Shown here one piece after another: positions 29,008 through 37,419 of a stretch of 64,000 bases of DNA; the first letter of the stretch is position 1, and every line of letters starts with the position of its first letter. This stretch comes from Streptomyces canus. Its GTDB lineage: Bacteria > Actinomycetota > Actinomycetes > Streptomycetales > Streptomycetaceae. The stretch spans positions 1,364,001 through 1,428,000 of the forward strand of contig NZ_CP107989.1 in the NCBI RefSeq assembly GCF_041435015.1, in the 5' to 3' direction. A program made the position numbers and the translations under genes. The notes beneath the pieces were generated by a model, which did not search any database, had not been told where the DNA came from, and saw only the letters and a list, made by a program, of their open reading frames with translations.

Positions 29008-31419
29008 ATGGACACATCGCGCGCCCTCGGGCTGGTCGTGACCGACCATGACGGCCTGATCACGGGGTGGAGCCGGGGGGCGGAACAGCTGCTGGGCCAC
29101 ACGGCCGCGGAGGCCGCGGGGCAGCCGGTCGCGGAGCTGCTGGGGCTGGAGGACGCCGCGGGCCCCGAGGAACGCCACATGGCGCTCCCCGTGCGGGACA
29201 GGGACGGGAGCCTGCTGACGCTGCCGGTCTCCAGCTACCCACTGGCCGATGGCATGGCCGGGTGCGAAACGAGGCCCGGTTCAATCCTGGTCGTCGGCCC
29301 ACCGCCGACAGGGGACGCGCTACAGGAGCGGGAGGCGCTGTCCACGTGGACCCTCGAAGCCTCGCCGTTGGCACTCACGGTCTATGACACCGACCTGCGC
29401 TGTGTGTGGCAGAGCGACCGGATGCGCCGCCTGAGCGGACTCTCCGACGAGGAACGGCGCGGGCGCCGCCTCACCGATGTTCTGCCCGCCCCGGACGCGG
29501 CGAGGTGGGAGGAGCGGGTACGGCGGGCTCTGCTGACGGGCGAGGAGCAGACCGACGAGATCAGGGGCAGCAACCCGGCGGCGTCCCCCACCCGGGTCTT
29601 CGGTGTCTCCGCGACGCCACTGCGGGACGAACGGGGCCAGACGCTCGGTGTCTGCACCACCGTGACGGACGTCACCCGCGCCAGCCGCGACCGAGAGCGC
29701 CTGGCCCTGCTGAACGACGCGAGCGTCCGCGTCGGCAGCACCCTGGACGTGACCCAGACCGGCCGGGAGCTGACCGAGGTGGTGGTGCCCCGGTTCGCCG
29801 ACTTCGCCCGCGTCGACCTGCTGGAAGTCCTGCTCAGGGGAGACGAGCCCGCTCCCGGGCCGATCGCCGGGGCCGTCCGGCTGCGCCGGATCGCGGAGCT
29901 GAACCTGTTCGAGGGCGTTCTGGAGGCGCAGACCACCGCCGGCGACTCCGACGTCTATCTCGTCAACTCACCCGCGGCACTGTGCCTGGCCAGCGGACGC
30001 TCGGCGATGTACCGGACCGAGGACCCGGTGATCCGCGCCTGGGCGGCCCTGAGCCCGGCCCGGCAGGCGAAGATCGCCCGGTTCGGGACGCACTCGTGGA
30101 TGCTACTGCCCGTCAGGGCCCGCGGAACGACGCTCGGCGTGGTCATGCTCACCCGAACCCGCGAGACTCCAGAGCCCTTCGAGCCCGGCGACCTCCCCCT
30201 GGCCGAGGATCTGGTGGCCCGGGCGGCGGTGTGCCTGGACAACGCGCGGCGGTTCACCCGGGAGCGGACGGCGGCACTCGCGCTTCAGCGAAGTCTGCTT
30301 CCGCGCCGGCTGCCGCACCAGTCGGCGGTGCAGGTGGCCTCGCGCTATCTGCCCGCGTCACCGAGCATCGGGGTGGGGGGCGACTGGTACGACGTGATCC
30401 GTCTGTCGGGTGAGCGGGTGGCCCTGGTGGTCGGGGACGTGGTGGGACACGGGATCCACGCGGCGGCGGCGATGGGGCGGCTTCGAACCGCCGTACGTAC
30501 CCTCGCGGACGTGGATCCGACCCCGGACGAATTGCTGACCCGACTGGACGACCTGGTGATCCAGCTCTCCGCGGAGTCGGACGGTGACCGGGACGACGAT
30601 CTGGCGACGAACATCGGTGCGACGTGTCTGTACGCGGTGTACGACCCGGTGTCGCGGCGGTGTTCGCTGGCCCGGGCCGGTCACCCGGCGCCTGTTCTGG
30701 TGGCACCTGACGGGGCGGCCGGCTTCCTGGAGGTCCCGGCCGGACCGCCGCTCGGCCTGGGAGGTGTGCCGTTCGAGTCGGTAGAGGTGACGCTGTCGCC
30801 GGGAAGTCTGCTGGCGCTGTACACCGACGGCCTGGTCGAGGCCCGACAGCGCGACCTGGACGCGGGCCTGGAGGTGCTGCGAACAGCGCTGACCGTGCCC
30901 GCCGACTCGCTGGAGGACGTGTGCGAACACGTGGTGAGGACGGCGCTGCCGAACAGCCCCGTCGATGACGCGGCGTTGTTGCTGGTGCGGACCAGGGCGC
31001 TGGACGGGCGGCGGGTCGCGGCGTGGGATATCGCGGCAGACGCGGCGGCTGTGTCGCGGGTGCGTTCGGAGAGCGTGCGCAGGATGGTGTCCTGGGGTCT
31101 GCAGGAGGCCGCGTTCGTGACCGAACTGGTGGTCAGCGAGCTGGTGACGAACGCCATCCGGTACGGCGCGCCCCCGATCCAGCTGCGGCTGATCCATGAC
31201 CACGTGCTGACCTGCGAGGTCTCGGACGCGAGCACTACCGCGCCGCACATGCGGCGAGCTCGGGTGTTCGACGAGGGGGGACGAGGCCTGCTGCTCGTCG
31301 CCCAGCTGACGCAGCGATGGGGGACCCGGCAGACCTCGACGGGCAAGACCATCTGGTGCGAGCAGGCCCTGCCGACCGAGGTGGGTGCCGTCGGGCCGGA
31401 GTCGGCCGAGGCGGCCTGA
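29008..31419 (+). CDS. PAS-PAS-GAF-SpoIIE phosphatase with C-terminal anti-sigma-type kinase domain
   Basis: 803-aa cytoplasmic signalling protein. PAS domain (ALGLVVTDHDGLITGWSRGA), second PAS (ASPLALTVYDTDLRCVWQSD), GAF (GSTLDVTQTGRELTEVV through VCLDNARRFTRER), SpoIIE PP2C-type phosphatase (GVGGDWYDVI; VVGDVVGHGI; LLALYTDGLVEAR; SPVDDAALLL), then HATPase_c (FVTELVVSELVTNAIRYG; DEGGRGLLLV). It resembles streptomycete regulators that dephosphorylate STAS antagonists and phosphorylate them through the kinase end. Start at ATG 29008 is inferred from where the PAS begins; a GTG at 28960 would overlap the HD gene. Signal sensed is unknown; GAF/PAS could bind an aromatic. Confidence 0.88.
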   Translation: MDTSRALGLVVTDHDGLITGWSRGAEQLLGHTAAEAAGQPVAELLGLEDAAGPEERHMALPVRDRDGSLLTLPVSSYPLADGMAGCETRPGSILVVGPPPTGDALQEREALSTWTLEASPLALTVYDTDLRCVWQSDRMRRLSGLSDEERRGRRLTDVLPAPDAARWEERVRRALLTGEEQTDEIRGSNPAASPTRVFGVSATPLRDERGQTLGVCTTVTDVTRASRDRERLALLNDASVRVGSTLDVTQTGRELTEVVVPRFADFARVDLLEVLLRGDEPAPGPIAGAVRLRRIAELNLFEGVLEAQTTAGDSDVYLVNSPAALCLASGRSAMYRTEDPVIRAWAALSPARQAKIARFGTHSWMLLPVRARGTTLGVVMLTRTRETPEPFEPGDLPLAEDLVARAAVCLDNARRFTRERTAALALQRSLLPRRLPHQSAVQVASRYLPASPSIGVGGDWYDVIRLSGERVALVVGDVVGHGIHAAAAMGRLRTAVRTLADVDPTPDELLTRLDDLVIQLSAESDGDRDDDLATNIGATCLYAVYDPVSRRCSLARAGHPAPVLVAPDGAAGFLEVPAGPPLGLGGVPFESVEVTLSPGSLLALYTDGLVEARQRDLDAGLEVLRTALTVPADSLEDVCEHVVRTALPNSPVDDAALLLVRTRALDGRRVAAWDIAADAAAVSRVRSESVRRMVSWGLQEAAFVTELVVSELVTNAIRYGAPPIQLRLIHDHVLTCEVSDASTTAPHMRRARVFDEGGRGLLLVAQLTQRWGTRQTSTGKTIWCEQALPTEVGAVGPESAEAA

Positions 31420-31819
31420 CCCGGTCCACAGCCGACCCGGGAACGACCGGCGAAACCGGCCGCGTTCCCAGCAGGTGACTCCACCGCCCTCCCGGGCGCA
31501 ACCGTTCAAGGACAGAACCACATGCTCACTCGGTGAGATCGCCGAGACCACCCGGAAAGGCGTGCACGGTTCACCTGCTGTCGGAAGCTCCGTCCGCGCC
31601 GTCCACGGCCACGCCACCCTGTACACCCGGCCCTCCGCCATCACCGAGAAGCGCGCCGGGTTCTCGCGCTCGCCACGGAGTCATTTCGTCGGTTCGACGA
31701 CCTCTGGGAGCGGCCGGGCCAAGGGCGGAGGCTGTCCCTGCACCGGGGGACGCGACGGCTGTATGCCAAGACACCTGTTTTGTCGTACTGTGCGCCAATC
31801 CGACGGAAGGAGGACTCCC
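31420..31819. other. Intergenic region upstream of the second araC
   Basis: 400 bp without a convincing gene. It carries the AAGGAGG ribosome-binding site of the next gene at 31807-31813. No terminator-like long stem and no clear promoter consensus were recognised, although a promoter for the araC-GMC-aldehyde dehydrogenase run should lie here. Confidence 0.5.
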
Positions 31820-32776
31820 GTGCCCACCATGACCACGCCGCCCGACGGGACTCCTGCAGAACGCTTCGACTTCTGGCGGACGCTCATCGGAAACAGCTTC
31901 GTCCCCCTGGAGGCGGTGCCCCGCGAGACGCCGGACTTCCGAGGGCGTCTGCGCAGCGCCCGGCTCGGCCCGGTGCAGGTCTCGGTCGTCGAAGCGAATG
32001 CCCACGGTGTGGCTCATACGCGTCGGCACATCGACCCCGATCTGCCGGACTTCGTGAAGGTGAGCCTGCAGTTGTCGGGGCAGTGTGTGCTGGCGCAGAA
32101 TGACCGGCAGGTGCTCCTGCAGCCGGGCGGACTGGCGCTTTACGACACCCGCTTTCCCTACACACTCGAGTTCCAGGACACCTATCGTCAGCTCGTCCTC
32201 ATGCTGCCCAGAGCCCTGCTCAGGCTCCCCGAGCAAGGGCTCGAGCGAGTCACGGCGGTCCCTGTGCCCTGCCAGACAGGTATCGGGCCGGTCGTTCTGC
32301 CCTTCCTGGGAGGGCTGGCGCAGCAGGTGGAGGAGCTGGAGTGCGTGGCGGCGCCACGGTTCGCGGACACCGTCGTCGACCTGCTCCAGACTCTCCTGGC
32401 ACCGTACGGCGAGGTCCCGCGGGATGTCCGCGAGGAAGGCCGGGACGCACTCACCCGGCGGATCCTGATGTACATGGAGCAGCGGCTGCCCGATCCGCAC
32501 CTCGGTCCCGACGAGATCGCCGCCGCCCACCACATCTCCCGCCGATACCTCTACAAGCTCCTGGCCGAGCAGGGACACACCGTCTCCGGCTGGATCCGGG
32601 AGCGGCGCCTTGCCCAGTGCCGCCGCGATCTCGCCGACCCCGCGCTGGCCCATCTGGCGGTCGCCGCCATCGGTGGCCGCTGGGGCTACCCCGACCCCGC
32701 GTATTTCAGTCACGCCTTCAAGTGCGCGTACGGCGTGAGCCCGCGTGAGGCGCGCATGACGCCCCAGCGCCCGTAG
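31820..32776 (+). CDS. AraC-family regulator, copy 2 of a paralogous pair
   Basis: 318 aa. Same architecture as the regulator at 22437: RFDFWRTLIGNSFVPLEAVP opening, DFVKVSLQLSGQCVLAQ, YDTRFPYT and a nearly identical helix-turn-helix (AAHHISRRYLYKLLAEQG; RWGYPDPAYFSHAFKCAYG). The GTG at 31820, with AAGGAGG 6 nt before it, gives MPTMTTPPDG, matching MPSMTTPRDD of copy 1, which supports both starts. It likely controls the following GMC oxidoreductase and aldehyde dehydrogenase. The near-identical recognition helices suggest shared or overlapping operators. Confidence 0.9.
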   Translation: MPTMTTPPDGTPAERFDFWRTLIGNSFVPLEAVPRETPDFRGRLRSARLGPVQVSVVEANAHGVAHTRRHIDPDLPDFVKVSLQLSGQCVLAQNDRQVLLQPGGLALYDTRFPYTLEFQDTYRQLVLMLPRALLRLPEQGLERVTAVPVPCQTGIGPVVLPFLGGLAQQVEELECVAAPRFADTVVDLLQTLLAPYGEVPRDVREEGRDALTRRILMYMEQRLPDPHLGPDEIAAAHHISRRYLYKLLAEQGHTVSGWIRERRLAQCRRDLADPALAHLAVAAIGGRWGYPDPAYFSHAFKCAYGVSPREARMTPQRP

Positions 32777-32922
32777 CCGACCGTCGGCGTCAGCACCGTC
32801 TTCGCCGTGCACGCCGCCTGTAGCGGCGAGAAGGAGCCGGCCAGCCCTTTGTGCCCGCCGCCGCAAGGCATCGTGCACAGGACCACAAGCCTGCACCCGG
32901 CTGATGGAGCGACGCTCACCGC

Positions 32923-34473
32923 ATGCGAGCCGCACACACCGAATACGACCACATCGTGGTCGGCGCCGGGTCCGCGGGCTGCGCCGTCGCGCGCAGGCTC
33001 ATCGACGCCGGCCGAAGCGTTCTGCTGATCGAGACGGGCGGCCGGGACGACAACCCGGCCATCCACGACCCGGGCCGCCTGTGGGAGCTCTGGAACTCCC
33101 CCCAGGATCACGCCTTCACCACCGAGCCTCAACGGCACGCGAACGGGGCCCAGGTGTTCTGGCCGCGGGGCAAGGTCCTCGGCGGATCCAGCGCCCTCAA
33201 CGGCATGATCTACGTCCGGGGCCACCGCTCCGACTACGACGACTGGGCGATGCGGTACGGCGCGACCGGCTGGTCGTACGACGAGGTGCTGCCCTACTTC
33301 AAACGCTCGGAGGACTTCGAGGACGGCCCCTCCGCCTACCACGGCGCAGGCGGCCCCCTGCCCGTCACCCGCAACCATTCGCCCAACCCCGTCACCAGTG
33401 CGTTCATGGCGGCCTGCGAGCAGTACGGAATCCCCTACAACGACGACTGCAACGCCGAAGAGATCCTCGGCGTGAACCTCATCCACCGCACCATCCGCGA
33501 CGGCAGACGGGTCAGCGCCTGGACAGCCTTCGTACAGCCGGTCCTCGACAACCCCCTCCTCACGGTACGGACCGGAGCGCTGGTCACCCGCGTCCTCGTC
33601 GCAGGCGGCCGCGCCGTCGGCGTCGAGGTGTTCCACGAGGGCCACACGGACACCGTCCGCTGCTCGGGTGATGTGGTCCTGTCCGCCGGCACCATCGGCT
33701 CGGCGCAGCTGTTGCTGCTCAGCGGCATCGGCCCCGCCGACGAGCTGCGCGCCCTCGGCATCGGTGTGACCGCCGACCTGCCCGGGGTGGGCGGGAATCT
33801 GCACGACCACACCCTGACGCCGGTGGTGTGGGAGTCCGCCAGGGCTGTGCCCGAGGGCACAGCGAACAAGCTGGAGGCCCACTACTTCGCCAAGACCGAC
33901 CCATCCTTGCCCGCACCCGACCTGCAGCCCCTCATGTCCCACGTACCGCTGCCCGTGTCGGGGCAGACGGTGCCGGAGGAGGGCCACGGCTACTCCGTGC
34001 TGGCCGGCACGATCCGACCGCTCAGCAGGGGCCGACTCTGGCTGCGCTCCGCCGACCCCACGCAGGCACCGGCGCTCGACCCGAACCATTTCGCCGAGCC
34101 GGGCGATCTCACCGCCATGGTGGAAGCGGTCAAGCAAGTCCGCGAGATAGGGGCGCAGCGCGCACTCGGCGACTGGCGGTCGAAGGAGATCGCGCCGGGT
34201 CCGGGCATCCACACGGACGCCGAGATCGCCGCATACATCAAGCGCAACCTGCTCAGCTACCACCACCAGGTCGGCACCTGCCGCATGGGCACAGGCTCCG
34301 CAGCGGTCGTCGACCCCCGCCTGGCCGTCCACGGCCTTACGGGACTGCGGGTCGCCGACGCCTCCGTCATGCCGGCCGTCACCTCCGGCAACACTCACGC
34401 GCCCGCGGTCATGATCGGCGAGCGGTGTGCCGGCTTCGTCCTCGATCCACAGGAATTCGACGCACAGCGATGA
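32923..34473 (+). CDS. GMC-family FAD-dependent alcohol oxidoreductase
   Basis: 516 aa. N-terminal FAD-binding IVVGAGSAGCAVARRL, GMC signature 1 PRGKVLGGSSALNGMIYVRG, signature 2 VLSAGTIGSAQLLLLSGIGP, and C-terminal catalytic SYHHQVGTCRMG and SGNTHAPAVMIGE. Members oxidise choline, aliphatic or aryl alcohols to aldehydes. With the aldehyde dehydrogenase directly behind (ATGA overlap if its first ATG is used) it would take an alcohol to an acid; tyrosol or 4-hydroxyphenylethanol to 4-hydroxyphenylacetate would feed the hpa operon. Choline-to-betaine is the main alternative. No strong ribosome-binding site was seen before the ATG. Confidence 0.87.
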   Translation: MRAAHTEYDHIVVGAGSAGCAVARRLIDAGRSVLLIETGGRDDNPAIHDPGRLWELWNSPQDHAFTTEPQRHANGAQVFWPRGKVLGGSSALNGMIYVRGHRSDYDDWAMRYGATGWSYDEVLPYFKRSEDFEDGPSAYHGAGGPLPVTRNHSPNPVTSAFMAACEQYGIPYNDDCNAEEILGVNLIHRTIRDGRRVSAWTAFVQPVLDNPLLTVRTGALVTRVLVAGGRAVGVEVFHEGHTDTVRCSGDVVLSAGTIGSAQLLLLSGIGPADELRALGIGVTADLPGVGGNLHDHTLTPVVWESARAVPEGTANKLEAHYFAKTDPSLPAPDLQPLMSHVPLPVSGQTVPEEGHGYSVLAGTIRPLSRGRLWLRSADPTQAPALDPNHFAEPGDLTAMVEAVKQVREIGAQRALGDWRSKEIAPGPGIHTDAEIAAYIKRNLLSYHHQVGTCRMGTGSAAVVDPRLAVHGLTGLRVADASVMPAVTSGNTHAPAVMIGERCAGFVLDPQEFDAQR

Positions 34474-34508
34474 GGAGCACAGCAATGGGGAGTACAGCAA
34501 TGGGGCAG
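34470..34508 (+). repeat. 15-nt tandem repeat giving three in-frame start codons
   Basis: ATGAGGAGCACAGCA, ATGGGGAGTACAGCA and ATGGGGCAG follow each other in frame at 34470, 34485 and 34500. Each of the last two ATGs has its own purine-rich GAGGAG or GGGGAG 7 nt upstream, supplied by the previous copy. Confidence 0.75.
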
Positions 34509-35936
34509 ACCCTCTTCATCGGCGGCACCTGGCTGTCGGCCGCCTCCGGCGCCGAGTTCGACACCGTCGACCCGGCGACCGGCCAGCCGCACGCCCGCTG
34601 CGCCGAGGCCGGGCCACTTGACGTGGACGACGCCGTCACCGCCGCCCGCGCGGCGCTCGAAAGCCCCGCCTGGGCAGGACTCGCGCCCGCCGAACGCGCC
34701 CGCGTCCTGTGGCGCGTGGGCGACCTGATCGACGAACACGCCGAGGAACTGGCCGAGTTGGAGACCCGCGATCAGGGCCAGCCGCTCGGGATCTCACGGA
34801 TGGTGAGCGTCAGGAGCGCGGCGGAGCACTTCCGTTACTACGCCGGATGGGTCACCAAGCTCTACGGTGAGACGGCGCCCGTGTCCTTCCCGAACGTGCT
34901 GCAGTACACGAAGCGGGAGCCGGTCGGCGTCTGTGCCCTCATCACGCCTTGGAACTTCCCGCTCATGATCGCGAGTTGGAAGATCGCACCCGCCCTGGCG
35001 TGCGGCAACACGGTCATCGTGAAGCCCGCCGAACAGACACCCATGACGACGGTCCGGCTGGTGGAGCTGTGCCAGGAGGCGGGCTTGCCGGACGGTGTGG
35101 TGAACCTGCTGACCGGCGGCCCGGAGGCCGGCCGCGCCCTGGTCGAGCACCCGGGCGTCGACAAGGTGTCCTTCACCGGCTCCACGGAGACCGGCCGCGC
35201 GATCGTGCGGGCCTCGGCCGGCAATCTGAAGCGGGTCTCATTGGAGCTGGGCGGCAAGGCGCCGAGCATCGTGCTGCCCGACGCCGATCTCGACGCGGCC
35301 GTCGCCGGCTGCCTGCAGGGTGCGCTCCTCAACAGCGGCCAGGTGTGCGCCGCATACACCCGCTTCCTCGTCCACCGCTCCCTCGCCGACGAGTTCGCCG
35401 AACGCTGCGCCAAGGCCGTCAGCGAGATGAGAATCGGACCGGGCAGCGCGCCGGAGACGGAACTCGGCCCGCTGGTCACCGCCGACCACCTCGCCCATGT
35501 CGACGCACTGGTCCGCAGCGGCGTCGAGGAGGGGGCGACCCTGCTCACCGGCGGATCTCGCGCCGAAGACCTCCCCGGTTACTTCTACCGACCCACCGTC
35601 TTCACCGGCGTGAGCGACGACATGCGCATCGCCCGCGAGGAGATCTTCGGCCCCGTGCTCTGCGTCCTTCCCTACGACGACGAGGACGAGGCCGTCGCCC
35701 GCGCCAACGACACCGAATACGGCCTCGCAGCCGCAGTCTGGACCCGTGACGTGGCCGCCGCCCACCGCCTCGCCGGGAACATCCGCGCCGGAACGGTCTT
35801 CATCAACATGCCCAACCCCGTGGACGCCTCGGCCCCCTGGGGCGGCTTCGGCGCCAGTGGCTGGGGCCGCGAGATGGGGAGCGGCGCGCTCGACCTGTAT
35901 ACCGAGGTCAAGAGCGTTTGGACGTCTCTGGCATAA
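34485..35936 (+). CDS. NAD(P)-dependent aldehyde dehydrogenase
   Basis: 483 aa from ATG 34485 (starts at 34470 or 34500 are also possible). Cofactor motif FTGSTETGR, general base Glu254 in LELGGKAPS, nucleophile Cys288 in NSGQVCAAYTR, and the C-terminal GGFGASGWGREMG. The NSGQVC form is typical of betaine/phenylacetaldehyde/indoleacetaldehyde-type dehydrogenases rather than HpaE. Follows the GMC oxidoreductase with almost no gap, so the two likely act in sequence on one alcohol. A perfect palindrome follows the gene. Confidence 0.9.
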   Translation: MGSTAMGQTLFIGGTWLSAASGAEFDTVDPATGQPHARCAEAGPLDVDDAVTAARAALESPAWAGLAPAERARVLWRVGDLIDEHAEELAELETRDQGQPLGISRMVSVRSAAEHFRYYAGWVTKLYGETAPVSFPNVLQYTKREPVGVCALITPWNFPLMIASWKIAPALACGNTVIVKPAEQTPMTTVRLVELCQEAGLPDGVVNLLTGGPEAGRALVEHPGVDKVSFTGSTETGRAIVRASAGNLKRVSLELGGKAPSIVLPDADLDAAVAGCLQGALLNSGQVCAAYTRFLVHRSLADEFAERCAKAVSEMRIGPGSAPETELGPLVTADHLAHVDALVRSGVEEGATLLTGGSRAEDLPGYFYRPTVFTGVSDDMRIAREEIFGPVLCVLPYDDEDEAVARANDTEYGLAAAVWTRDVAAAHRLAGNIRAGTVFINMPNPVDASAPWGGFGASGWGREMGSGALDLYTEVKSVWTSLA

Positions 35937-35967
35937 CTCCCACGCCCGAGAGCTGGTACACGGGCAT

Positions 35968-35985
35968 GCAAGCTCGCGAGCTTGC
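35968..35985 (+). terminator. Palindromic hairpin after the aldehyde dehydrogenase
   Basis: GCAAGCTCGCGAGCTTGC is a perfect 18-bp palindrome 31 nt past the stop codon; it can fold as a 7-bp stem with a CGCG loop. Terminator or protein site; the position favours a terminator. Confidence 0.5.
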
Positions 35986-36174
35986 CGTGGGCTTCGGCCT
36001 CGCAGCAGCGGAACACATCGTGCAGCAAAGCCGGCCGCTTCGGCTGGCAGAAGCCCTGAGGCGCCGCGCTCTGCACCGGATCAGGCGACTTCGGAATCAA
36101 TCTGCGCGCGATGCGGACTGATGTCCCGTCGCTCTCTCTGGGTGCGATGTCCGCGCCCTTCACGGCGAAGTAGT

Positions 36175-36200
36175 ACGCGACCTCCTCGCGGAGGTCGCGT
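36175..36200. terminator. Hairpin at the end of the tetR side
   Basis: ACGCGACCTCC / GGAGGTCGCGT, an 11-bp perfect stem with a TCGC loop, about 95 nt past the tetR stop on the minus strand. No T-run is obvious. Confidence 0.5.
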
Positions 36201-36295
36201 TCCCGCCAAGACCACCGATACCGCCGGTGCTGCCGACGACGAGGGACCGCCGGTCCCGGACATGCCAAGCCTGCGCAGGGCGCGGCACCCGCACT

Positions 36296-36964
36296 TCAGC
36301 CCAAGCGCAGCACATCGGCGATCGAGGGTGTGGACGCCTGGGACGCGGTGAGAAGGGCGCCATGGACGGCTGAGGACGCCGCCCGTCTGACATACCGGTC
36401 CCTGTCCGAAGGCCAGGCATCGCGCTCTTGGTGGATCAGAAGAGAAACCGCCCCGTGCACGCCGGCACACAGCACTCTGGCGGTTTCGGTCTTGCTCTCC
36501 ACAGGGACCCCGGCATCACGACAGGCCGCGACCTTGTCCCGGAAATAGCGGAAGCACGCGTCCTCGTTCTGGCGGCTGGCTTCGGTGGCCTCACCGGCCA
36601 TCACCAATCGGTACGGGGATGGATGACGCAGTCCGAACGCGATGTAGGCGGCACACGTTTCATGGAGCGCCGTCACGGGGTCCGCGATGTCCCGGGACAC
36701 TGCTTCCAACTCGATGAACAGGGAGCTCCACACACGCAGGCACGCCGCATGGACGAGTTCCCGCTTCGAGGCGAAGTGGAGGTAGACGGCCGGCGGGCTG
36801 ACCCCCGCGCGCGTCGCCACTGCCCGGATCGTCAGCGCGTCGGCGCCACCGTCTTCGAGGAGGTGGTCGGCGATGTCGAGAAGCTGGTTCCGGAGCAGGC
36901 CGCCGTGCCCCTTGGCGGCGCGAACTCGAGCGGCGCGATGTTCTGACGGTGCGTCACCGGGCAT
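36296..36964 (-). CDS. TetR-family transcriptional regulator
   Basis: 222 aa. The N-terminal helix-turn-helix is ALTIRAVATRAGVSPPAVYL followed by HFASKRELVHA; the rest is the helical ligand-binding domain (TetR C-terminal class with IAFGLRHPSPYRLVM). The ATG at 36964 overlaps the stop of the thioesterase gene (TGATG) with GAAGG upstream, so the two are coupled. It most likely represses its own operon through the long dyad upstream of the thioesterase gene. Ligand unknown, plausibly an acyl-CoA or aromatic thioester given the partner. Confidence 0.88.
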   Translation of the reverse strand: MPGDAPSEHRAARVRAAKGHGGLLRNQLLDIADHLLEDGGADALTIRAVATRAGVSPPAVYLHFASKRELVHAACLRVWSSLFIELEAVSRDIADPVTALHETCAAYIAFGLRHPSPYRLVMAGEATEASRQNEDACFRYFRDKVAACRDAGVPVESKTETARVLCAGVHGAVSLLIHQERDAWPSDRDRYVRRAASSAVHGALLTASQASTPSIADVLRLG

Positions 36965-37368
36965 CAGGGCGCCTTCGGTTTGACGCTCGTGACCACTTGG
37001 GTCACCCGTGCGCACAGTTCGCCTTCGTCATCATGGATGTTGACCTCGACGACACTGTTGCGCCCCACCCGCAAGGGACGAGCCGTCGCGACGACGCTCG
37101 TGCGTGCCGGCCGGAGAAAGTGCGTGCTCGACTCGACAGTGGCCGGCGCGGCGCCGGCTGGACCGTTGAGGGCGGCGCACACGGCGGCACACACATCGGC
37201 GAGCCCCATCAACGCCCCTCCATGGAGGCCACCACCCACGGTGGAGAGGGAGAGGTCGTGCACCAGCCTGGCTCGCACGCCGACTTCCGAGATCTCCTCG
37301 AACACGACTCCGAGCGTCTTGGCGTACGGCGCCAGCGCGTAGACATCTTCGGCTTCAAGTGTGGGCAC
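36964..37368 (-). CDS. PaaI-like hotdog-fold thioesterase
   Basis: 134 aa. The hotdog core shows VHDLSLSTVGGGLHGGALMG (conserved HGG with small residues, catalytic Asn/Asp loop varied) and STHFLRPARTSVVATARPLR, as in PaaI/YdiI acyl-CoA thioesterases. Probable role: hydrolysis of aromatic or short acyl-CoA esters. GTG start at 37368 with GGGAG upstream. First gene of a two-gene operon with tetR. Confidence 0.8.
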   Translation of the reverse strand: MPTLEAEDVYALAPYAKTLGVVFEEISEVGVRARLVHDLSLSTVGGGLHGGALMGLADVCAAVCAALNGPAGAAPATVESSTHFLRPARTSVVATARPLRVGRNSVVEVNIHDDEGELCARVTQVVTSVKPKAP

Positions 37369-37381
37369 AGGCTGCTCCCGT

Positions 37382-37418
37382 CTGAGTTAACGGCGATAAC
37401 TTATCGACGTCAACTCAG
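37382..37418. promoter_or_regulatory. Long TetR-type operator dyad
   Basis: A 37-bp inverted repeat centred on C37400; 16 of 18 positions pair. The perfect core is CGATAACTTATCG, and the outer arms are CTGAGTT and AACTCAG. It ends 13 nt before the thioesterase start, overlapping the probable promoter. The length fits two TetR dimers or an extended site. Confidence 0.7.
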
Positions 37419-37419
37419 G

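Larger units (their letters stand above)
35937..36295. other. Intergenic region between convergent aldehyde dehydrogenase and tetR, with hairpins
   Basis: 359 bp. Contains two strong dyads described separately. On the minus strand near 36215-36265 a short Rossmann-like reading (RSLVVGSTGGIG) recalls an SDR N-terminus but it does not continue, so at most a tiny gene remnant is present. Nothing else is supported. Confidence 0.4.
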
